Below are positions 1-5,076 of a stretch of DNA of 5,076 bases, in pieces. How positions within the stretch are numbered: position 1 is the first letter of the stretch; each line of letters begins with the position of its first letter. This DNA comes from Bacteroidota bacterium (GTDB lineage: Bacteria; Bacteroidota; Bacteroidia; Bacteroidales; UBA10428). The notes beneath the pieces were generated by a model. The model was not told where the DNA came from. It ran no database searches and saw nothing but the letters and a program-made list of their open reading frames with translations. Both the position numbers and the translations under genes were made by a program. The stretch spans positions 1 through 5,076 of the forward strand of contig JAGDMB010000284.1 of assembly GCA_017860375.1 (NCBI GenBank). The letters are read 5' to 3'.

Positions 1-1
1 G

Positions 2-1333
2 ACTGGTTCAGCGGATAAAGAACTCATGGCAGGGGATGAAGGGTTCCTCCTCCATCTTACTACGCTGCTCACCGGTGCGATTTCCCGGCATCAGCTTGGA
101 AAACTGCTTTATGATCACACCGAAAGGAAAAAGGAGCTTAAGGGAATCCGGCAGACCGCTGAGACACTCGGAAAGGCAAAATCGCTCGAAGAGTCTCTGC
201 AGGAAGTCTGTTCCTTTCTTCCGGATGCCTGGCAATATCCCGAAAGCACGGTGGCCCGTATTGTGTTCGGTAAGAACGTGTATACAAGCAAAGGATTTAC
301 GGAGACCCCCTGGACGCAGAAACAGTGCTTTGAAACCCCCGATGGCAGCAATGGCAGTATCGAGATCTATTACCTGAAGGAATTCCCTGAATCATTTGAA
401 GGGCCCTTTCTGAAAGAAGAGAGGGATCTTCTGAACAACCTTGCCCTGCTGATTTCCGGGACCGCCTCCCAAAAAGCCCTGCAGGAATTATTGTACAGCA
501 ATACGGAACGGCTCAAGGAACTCCGCGGGCTGAACCAGACCTCCTCGATTCTGCGGCAGGGTAAATCGATTGAAGAATCCCTGAAAGTAATCTGTTCGAT
601 CCTTCCCGAAGCCTATCAGTACCCGGAATTCACGGCGGTCCGTATCACGTTTGATCAGCAGGTATTTACCAGCGTCAATTTCAGAGAGACACGCTGGGTT
701 CAGCGGCAGGAAATCGAAACCGCTACCCATATGAAGGGGCTGATCGAGGTATTCTATCTGAAAGAGTTTCCCCAGGCTGATGAAGGTCCGTTCCTGCATG
801 AAGAGCGAAATATGCTGGTCAACATTGCCGGTCTTATTACCGGATCGGCCATCAGACGGGTTTTCGAAGAGCTGCTGAACGATAACCGCGAAAGGGTGAA
901 GGAGCTGAATGTGATCAACCAGACATCGGAAATAGTAACGATGGGATTTCCAATGGATGAAACCTTGCAGAAGATTGCGGACATCCTGCCCGTGATCAAC
1001 CAGACATCGGAAATAGTAACGATGGGATTTCCAATGGATGAAACCTTGCAGAAGATTGCGGACATCCTGCCCAAATCGTGGCAATATCCGAAACACTCGG
1101 CTGCGCGTATCACCTATGAAAGCCGGCAATACGTCAGCCGTGAATTCAGTGAAACTCCCTGGGTGCAGCGTGAAAATTTCATTACCATCGATAATAAAAA
1201 GGGCAGCATCGAGGTCTTTTACCTGAAGGAATTTCCATTGGAATACGAAGGCCCTTTCCTGAAAGAGGAGCGAAATCTCATCATAAATATCGGAAGGCTT
1301 CTCAGCGGTTACCTGAACAATTACAAAGGCCGT
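2..1333 (+). repeat. Array of diverged 128-residue (384-bp) GAF-like sensory modules
   Basis: The N-terminal third of the large protein repeats one module. Each copy begins with a helix (NQTS or RQTA, then a Ser-Leu-Glu-Glu-Ser-Leu type segment ending in LP). It continues through a QYP motif, an ETPW-x-Q type motif, G-x-IEV-x-YLKEFP and EGPFL-x-EER, and ends in a charged helix of the form TER-x-KEL. Matching residues lie exactly 128 apart: Gln43, Gln171 and Gln299; Tyr29 and Tyr157; Glu125 and Glu253. The first bases of the window encode the tail of a further copy in the same register (DKELM aligns with EGPFL). This proves that the gene continues upstream. The motif set resembles GAF-like domains seen at the N-termini of bacterial and archaeal signalling proteins, known from memory and not searched here. 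The ligand is unknown. The TER-x-KEL helices could be signalling linkers between modules. Confidence 0.88.
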
Positions 1334-4300
1334 GAAATATACAGCAAAATAAAATACAAGGAGATACAACCCTTTCAGCCCGTTGAGTACCGGCAATCGC
1401 TTGTAAAAAACAAACGTCCCCTTCAGCTGTTCTTTAACCAGCAGACCCTCGATAAGTATATCTACCTCGACATGATGAAATACAAGGTGAAGGAGATCCT
1501 TTTCGTGGCCACCTTGTATGATGCCTTTATCCTTGAAAAGGAAGATGGGTTTTTCGAACAGTTCATGGGCATAATTTATCAGTACAGCCTCTTTTCCCTT
1601 CCCCGCATAACCGGTGTCACTTCACCCGAGGAGGCTATGGAGATGCTGGAGACAACCCATTTTGACCTCGTGATCATCATGGTGGGCCTGGATAAAGAAA
1701 GTCCGGCCCTGCTGAGTGAACAGATCAAGCAGAAACGTCCCAACCTGCTGGTATACCTTCTGCTGAACCAGAAAAGCAACATTCAGTATTTCGAGGAACT
1801 TGTGCCCACCCTGAAATCCATTGACAAGTTGTTCGTATGGAGCAGCACTTCGCAGATCTTCTTTGCCATTGTTAAATCCATTGAAGACCAGGCAAACGTC
1901 GAAAACGATACCCGTATCGGTCTGGTCAGGGTCATCCTGCTGATAGAAGATTCCGCGGTCTATTATTCCAAATATCTCCAGATGCTGTATTCCATTGTCT
2001 TCGGACAGGTGCAGCAGTTGCTTCCCGAAGTGGAAAAAAATGAACTCGACAAGATCAGCAAGATGCGTTCAAGGCCAAAGATATTGCTGGCAAGGAATTA
2101 TGACGATGCCATGTATATCTTTGAAAAATACAAGGATTTCCTGCTTTGCGTCATCTCCGATGTGGAATTCGAACGCGACGGTAAAATGGACAAGAAAGCC
2201 GGGATCAGGTTCATCCAGTATATCCAGTCGCAGGTGCTTAACCTTCCCATCATCCTGCAGTCATCGGATAAAAAAAATGAACAGGTTGCCCGAAAGCTAA
2301 AGGTCAGCTTTCTGAATAAGAATTCGGAAACACTGTTAAACGACCTGAAGAACTTCCTTACCTTCTACCTGGGATTTGGCGATTTTATTTTCCGCGACAG
2401 CGAAGGGCAACAAATAGCGGTAGCCCACTCGCTCCGGGAATTCGAAGCCTTGCTGGAGCAGGTCCCTGACGAGACTTTTTACCTTCATGCGGCGGAGAAC
2501 CAGTTTTCGCTCTGGCTGATGGCAAGGGGCGAGATTGAACTGGCACGAACGCTGAACCCTTTAAGAATAGGCGAATATAAAGATGTCAAGGAATCGCGGA
2601 AATACCTCATCGATACATTTAAAAGGTACAAGGAGGAAAAGAAAAAGGGGAAGGTGCTCGGCTTTGACGAAACGGCCACGCTGGACGAAAAAAATATTGT
2701 TACCTTCTCGGGCGGTTCTTTTGGAGGAAAAGGAAGAGGTCTGGCCTTTATCAATGCACTTGTTTACAACCTCGACTTTTCGGGGATCGAAAAGATGATC
2801 AACATCCGTACCCCGAAAACAGTCATTATAGGCACCGACGAGTTTGATTATTTCATCGAACGGAATAAGCTCCTTGATATACTGTTAAATCAGGGCATCA
2901 CCTATGGTAAAATCCGGGAATATTTCGACCAGGCTGACCTGTCCCCCCTGCTGATCAAAAAGCTGGAATTCTTCATCGATCAGGTCGACAAACCGATCGC
3001 CATCCGTTCCTCCAGCCTGTCGGAAGACTCCCTCACCCAGCCTTTTGCCGGTGTATTTGACACCTACATCATTCCCAATGACCGCAAAAACAAAAAAGGA
3101 GTCCTTAAAAACCTGGTAAAGGCCATCAAACTTGTTTTTGCCTCGATCTATTCCGACAGCTCAAAAAGTTATTTCAAGGCTATCCATCATAAAGTGGAAG
3201 AAGAAAAAATGGCCATCGTGCTCCAGGAACTTGTCGGATCACAATACGGCCATTATTATTACCCGCACATCAGCGGGGTTGCCCAGTCCTATAATTATTA
3301 TCCGGTAGCCCATATGAAGCCCGAGGAAGGATTCGCGATCGCTGCAGTGGGATTGGGATCGTATGTGGTGGAAGGGTGGAAATCCTACCGGTTTTCCCCA
3401 AAATACCCGAAGATAGAGATGTACACGACCAAAGATCTGATAAACAGCTCGCAGGTGCAGTTCTACGCGCTGGACTTTTCAAAAAGCAACGTCGATTATG
3501 TAAAGGATGGGGAACTGGCATCTCTTGCCCTGCTTGATATCAGTGAATCGGAAAAGCACGGCACACTAAACCATTGCGCTTCGGTATACAATCCGGCAAA
3601 TGACCGGATTGAGTCAGGATTGTCGGCAGCGGGACCCAGGATCATCAATTTTTCGGATATCCTGAAATACAATTACATCCCCCTTGCGCAGACCCTGGAT
3701 ACTATGCTGGGGACCATTGAGGAAGCTCTTGGTTCACCGGTGGAGATTGAATATGCCGTTGACCTGAACCGGACCCTGAATGATCTGCCTTCGTTCTATC
3801 TGCTCCAGATAAAGCCACTGATTGGCAGTCAGCTCAGCTACAATATCGACTTTAACAAACTGGACCAATCAAAATTTATCCTTTTCACAAAGTCAAGTCT
3901 GGGAAACGGGGAGATCACCCAGATCCAGGATATTATCTTCATCGATATCCATAAATTTGACAAACTGAAGACCTACGAAATCGCTTCGGAGATGGAGTTC
4001 ATCAACAACAAGATGGGCAAGCAAAATAAGCCGTATATCCTAATAGGACCTGGCCGCTGGGGCACACGCGATCCCTTCCTGGGCATACCGGTGATCTGGT
4101 CTCAGATCTCCAACGCCAGGGTCATTGTGGAGGTAAGCCTGGCGAATTACCCGCTGGATTCATCTCTGGGTTCTCATTTTTTTCACAATGTGACCTCCAT
4201 GAACATCGGTTATTTCTCGGTGCAGGATTCCTCGGAGTCCGATTTTATCAACTGGGAAATTTTGAACAAACAGGAAGTCATTCAGCATACAAAGTTCATA

Positions 4301-4381
4301 AAACATGTCCGTTTTGCCAATCCCCTTACGGTTCTCATGAACGGGAAACAAAAGACGGCTGCAATCCTGTTTAATACCTGA
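2..4381 (+). CDS. Multi-module GAF-like / dual receiver / PEP synthase-type ATP-grasp signalling protein (5' partial)
   Basis: The frame is open from base 2 to the TGA at 4379-4381. The ATG at 26 gives 1451 residues but is not the start: the codons before it continue a sensory module in register. Domains, numbered from that ATG: tail of one GAF-like module (to about 40); three modules (41-168, 169-296, 297 to about 436); a degenerate receiver (about 488-625; Met552 at the usual acceptor position); an intact receiver (about 636-780; Glu641-Asp642, Asp712, Ser746, Lys765); a helical linker domain (784-881); and a PPDK_N ATP-grasp domain (about 888-1266) with GGKGRGL at 900-906, RSSSLSED at 994-1001, FAGVFDTY at 1007-1014, MAIVLQELV at 1062-1070, EIEYAVD at 1240-1246 and LQIKP at 1260-1264. 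A C-terminal domain holds GPGRWG at 1341-1346. No TSH-type phosphohistidine domain or PEP/pyruvate barrel follows, so complete PEP synthesis is unlikely. I see no signal peptide or membrane segment, so a cytoplasmic location is inferred. A signalling role is inferred from the domains; substrate and partners are unknown. It lies 5 bases before a regulator gene. Confidence 0.93.
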   Translation, partial: TGSADKELMAGDEGFLLHLTTLLTGAISRHQLGKLLYDHTERKKELKGIRQTAETLGKAKSLEESLQEVCSFLPDAWQYPESTVARIVFGKNVYTSKGFTETPWTQKQCFETPDGSNGSIEIYYLKEFPESFEGPFLKEERDLLNNLALLISGTASQKALQELLYSNTERLKELRGLNQTSSILRQGKSIEESLKVICSILPEAYQYPEFTAVRITFDQQVFTSVNFRETRWVQRQEIETATHMKGLIEVFYLKEFPQADEGPFLHEERNMLVNIAGLITGSAIRRVFEELLNDNRERVKELNVINQTSEIVTMGFPMDETLQKIADILPVINQTSEIVTMGFPMDETLQKIADILPKSWQYPKHSAARITYESRQYVSREFSETPWVQRENFITIDNKKGSIEVFYLKEFPLEYEGPFLKEERNLIINIGRLLSGYLNNYKGREIYSKIKYKEIQPFQPVEYRQSLVKNKRPLQLFFNQQTLDKYIYLDMMKYKVKEILFVATLYDAFILEKEDGFFEQFMGIIYQYSLFSLPRITGVTSPEEAMEMLETTHFDLVIIMVGLDKESPALLSEQIKQKRPNLLVYLLLNQKSNIQYFEELVPTLKSIDKLFVWSSTSQIFFAIVKSIEDQANVENDTRIGLVRVILLIEDSAVYYSKYLQMLYSIVFGQVQQLLPEVEKNELDKISKMRSRPKILLARNYDDAMYIFEKYKDFLLCVISDVEFERDGKMDKKAGIRFIQYIQSQVLNLPIILQSSDKKNEQVARKLKVSFLNKNSETLLNDLKNFLTFYLGFGDFIFRDSEGQQIAVAHSLREFEALLEQVPDETFYLHAAENQFSLWLMARGEIELARTLNPLRIGEYKDVKESRKYLIDTFKRYKEEKKKGKVLGFDETATLDEKNIVTFSGGSFGGKGRGLAFINALVYNLDFSGIEKMINIRTPKTVIIGTDEFDYFIERNKLLDILLNQGITYGKIREYFDQADLSPLLIKKLEFFIDQVDKPIAIRSSSLSEDSLTQPFAGVFDTYIIPNDRKNKKGVLKNLVKAIKLVFASIYSDSSKSYFKAIHHKVEEEKMAIVLQELVGSQYGHYYYPHISGVAQSYNYYPVAHMKPEEGFAIAAVGLGSYVVEGWKSYRFSPKYPKIEMYTTKDLINSSQVQFYALDFSKSNVDYVKDGELASLALLDISESEKHGTLNHCASVYNPANDRIESGLSAAGPRIINFSDILKYNYIPLAQTLDTMLGTIEEALGSPVEIEYAVDLNRTLNDLPSFYLLQIKPLIGSQLSYNIDFNKLDQSKFILFTKSSLGNGEITQIQDIIFIDIHKFDKLKTYEIASEMEFINNKMGKQNKPYILIGPGRWGTRDPFLGIPVIWSQISNARVIVEVSLANYPLDSSLGSHFFHNVTSMNIGYFSVQDSSESDFINWEILNKQEVIQHTKFIKHVRFANPLTVLMNGKQKTAAILFNT
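911..1072 (+). repeat. Perfect 81-bp direct tandem duplication inside the coding region
   Basis: Bases 911-991 and 992-1072 are identical over all 81 positions, and the match does not extend on either side (T versus C before, G versus A after). The unit is 27 codons, so the frame is kept and residues 296-322 are repeated as 323-349 (starting VINQTSEIVT, ending IADILP). The two neighbouring modules carry this helix once. The extra copy shifts all later motifs of the third module by 27 residues (QYP at 353-355 instead of the expected 326-328). Identity at every silent position contrasts with the strong divergence between modules, so the event is recent or an assembly error. Confidence 0.97.
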
Positions 4382-4386
4382 TAGGC
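4382..4386 (+). other. Five-base junction between the two genes, no clear Shine-Dalgarno
   Basis: Only five bases separate the TGA of the large gene from the ATG of the response regulator. The preceding bases (cctgataggc) contain no good purine-rich AGGAGG-like site. This is common in Bacteroidota and also fits translational coupling to the upstream gene. There is no room for a separate promoter or terminator here, so co-transcription is the simplest reading. Confidence 0.7.
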
Positions 4387-5040
4387 ATGAACAGGATATT
4401 GCTGGGCATATTCGATGAACACAAACTGACGCAGGAAGGGATAAGTTCACTGCTCAGGGGTATCGAGGAGGTGGAGATCGCGTTGATGGCAAACACCAAA
4501 TCTCAGCTCCTTGAATGCCTTAAGCTGACGCCCCCTCACCTGCTGATCATCAACCTGCATGAGCCGAATGCTCCGATCCTCAATCTGATCACACAGATCA
4601 CCCTGCAGCATCCGCGGGTCAAAATCCTGATTGTTTCGGTTCTGAACAGCGAAGAAGTCATTCTTAAGACCATCAAAGCCGGGGCAAAGGGATTTCTTTC
4701 GAAAGACACGGATAAAAATGAGCTGATCGAGGCAATCTATAGCCTGCGAAGCGGATATGACTACTTCAGCAAATCCATCACCCACCTATTGCTGAACAAA
4801 TACATCCATAAACTGAAGGCCGACGAGAACGCAGACGGCATCAATACACTGAGTTCAAGGGAGATCGAGATCATGAAACTGTGGGGGAACAGCATGACCA
4901 ATAAGGAGATCGCCGATAAGCTTTTTCTAAGCGTGCGTACGGTGGAGACGCATAAGAATCATATCATGCAGAAGCTGAACCTGAAAACTTCCGTGGATCT
5001 GATCAAGTTCGGGATCAAGAATAATATCATAGAAATATAG
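4387..5040 (+). CDS. NarL/FixJ-family response regulator with LuxR-type HTH and non-canonical receiver (Asn56)
   Basis: This complete 217-residue protein has the usual length of NarL/FixJ regulators. The receiver domain (about 1-122) starts with the acidic pair Asp10-Glu11 and the typical QEG-x-x-SLL helix. It keeps Ser84 at the end of beta-4 and Lys106 in FLSKD. The residue at the end of beta-3 that normally accepts phosphate is Asn56 (codon AAC at 4552-4554, in LLIINLHEP), so ordinary Asp phosphorylation is not expected. The LuxR-type helix-turn-helix (about 153-213) is canonical: LSSRE at 155-159, TNKEIADKL at 171-179 and S-V-R-T-V-E-T-H at 182-189, the recognition helix. DNA binding is therefore likely intact. 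The ATG at 4387 is chosen because the receiver's first strand follows directly and the upstream gene ends 5 bases before. Operon position suggests control by, or cooperation with, the large signalling protein. Target genes are unknown. Confidence 0.95.
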   Translation: MNRILLGIFDEHKLTQEGISSLLRGIEEVEIALMANTKSQLLECLKLTPPHLLIINLHEPNAPILNLITQITLQHPRVKILIVSVLNSEEVILKTIKAGAKGFLSKDTDKNELIEAIYSLRSGYDYFSKSITHLLLNKYIHKLKADENADGINTLSSREIEIMKLWGNSMTNKEIADKLFLSVRTVETHKNHIMQKLNLKTSVDLIKFGIKNNIIEI

Positions 5041-5076
5041 AATCGAGGGCAACTCCTGACGACCGGATGCGATCGC
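5041..5076. other. Short downstream flank with no recognisable feature
   Basis: Thirty-six bases follow the TAG stop of the regulator. I see no hairpin followed by a T-run and no start of a further gene. Whether the operon continues cannot be judged from this window. Confidence 0.6.

Noticed and set aside
26..28. ATG as the start codon of the large gene
   Set aside because: The eight codons before it are open, and together with the following residues they align in exact 128-residue register with the EGPFL-x-EER part of the next modules. The gene must begin upstream.
488..1396. Long antisense open frame (about 300 codons) on the minus strand
   Set aside because: It lies wholly opposite the well-supported module array, repeats because the modules repeat, and its translation shows no recognisable domain. 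It is a shadow of the sense coding pattern.
2270..2277. Run of eight A residues as a possible frameshift or slippage site
   Set aside because: The frame stays open and the receiver motifs continue properly on both sides (Ser746 before, Lys765 after), so there is no sign of an error or of programmed frameshifting.
3589..3611. Inverted repeat with an 8-bp stem (caatccgg / ccggattg) and a 7-base loop
   Set aside because: It lies in the middle of the ATP-grasp coding region, has no T-run after it and no matching copy elsewhere in the window. A chance hairpin is the simplest explanation.
2690..4381. Annotation as phosphoenolpyruvate synthase (ppsA)
   Set aside because: Only the N-terminal ATP-grasp domain is shared. 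The phosphohistidine and PEP/pyruvate barrel domains needed for the reaction are absent.
5041..5076. Possible terminator after the regulator gene
   Set aside because: No stable hairpin with a trailing T-run is visible in the 36 bases available.

Overview
The window holds two same-strand genes that fill almost all of it. A very large signalling protein enters from beyond the left edge and ends at 4381. A NarL/FixJ-type response regulator follows at 4387-5040, only 5 bases later. There is no RNA gene, insertion sequence, CRISPR array or convincing terminator.

The domain set (GAF-like modules, two receiver-like domains and a PEP synthase-type ATP-grasp domain) and the weak Shine-Dalgarno signal before the second gene fit an environmental member of the Bacteroidota or a relative. 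By eye the base composition is balanced. The taxonomic call is inferred from family resemblance and is only moderately secure. Residue numbers for the large protein count the ATG at 26 as residue 1; this is a convenience, because the true start lies upstream.

Layout of the large gene: (1) positions 2 to about 1333 encode the tail of one GAF-like sensory module and three further modules, kept in an exact 128-residue register. (2) About 1334-1486 is a linker. (3) About 1487-1900 is a receiver-like domain that has lost its phospho-acceptor Asp. (4) About 1930-2370 is a second receiver with the acidic pair, Asp, Ser and Lys all in place. (5) About 2375-2670 is a helical linker domain. (6) About 2690-3820 is a PPDK_N-type (PEP synthase N-terminal) ATP-grasp domain. 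(7) About 3830-4378 is a C-terminal domain carrying GPGRWG. The phosphohistidine swivelling domain and the PEP/pyruvate TIM barrel of true PEP synthase are absent, so this is unlikely to be a metabolic PEP synthase.

The most striking local feature is a perfect 81-bp tandem duplication (911-991 and 992-1072). It inserts 27 residues in frame into the third complete module and is the only break in the 128-residue register.

The second gene encodes a LuxR-type DNA-binding regulator whose receiver has Asn56 where the phospho-acceptor Asp should be. The pair probably forms one operon: a multi-sensor protein with an ATP-grasp output and a transcription factor that may not be controlled by ordinary phosphorylation. 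How signal passes between them cannot be read from the sequence and may be undescribed.
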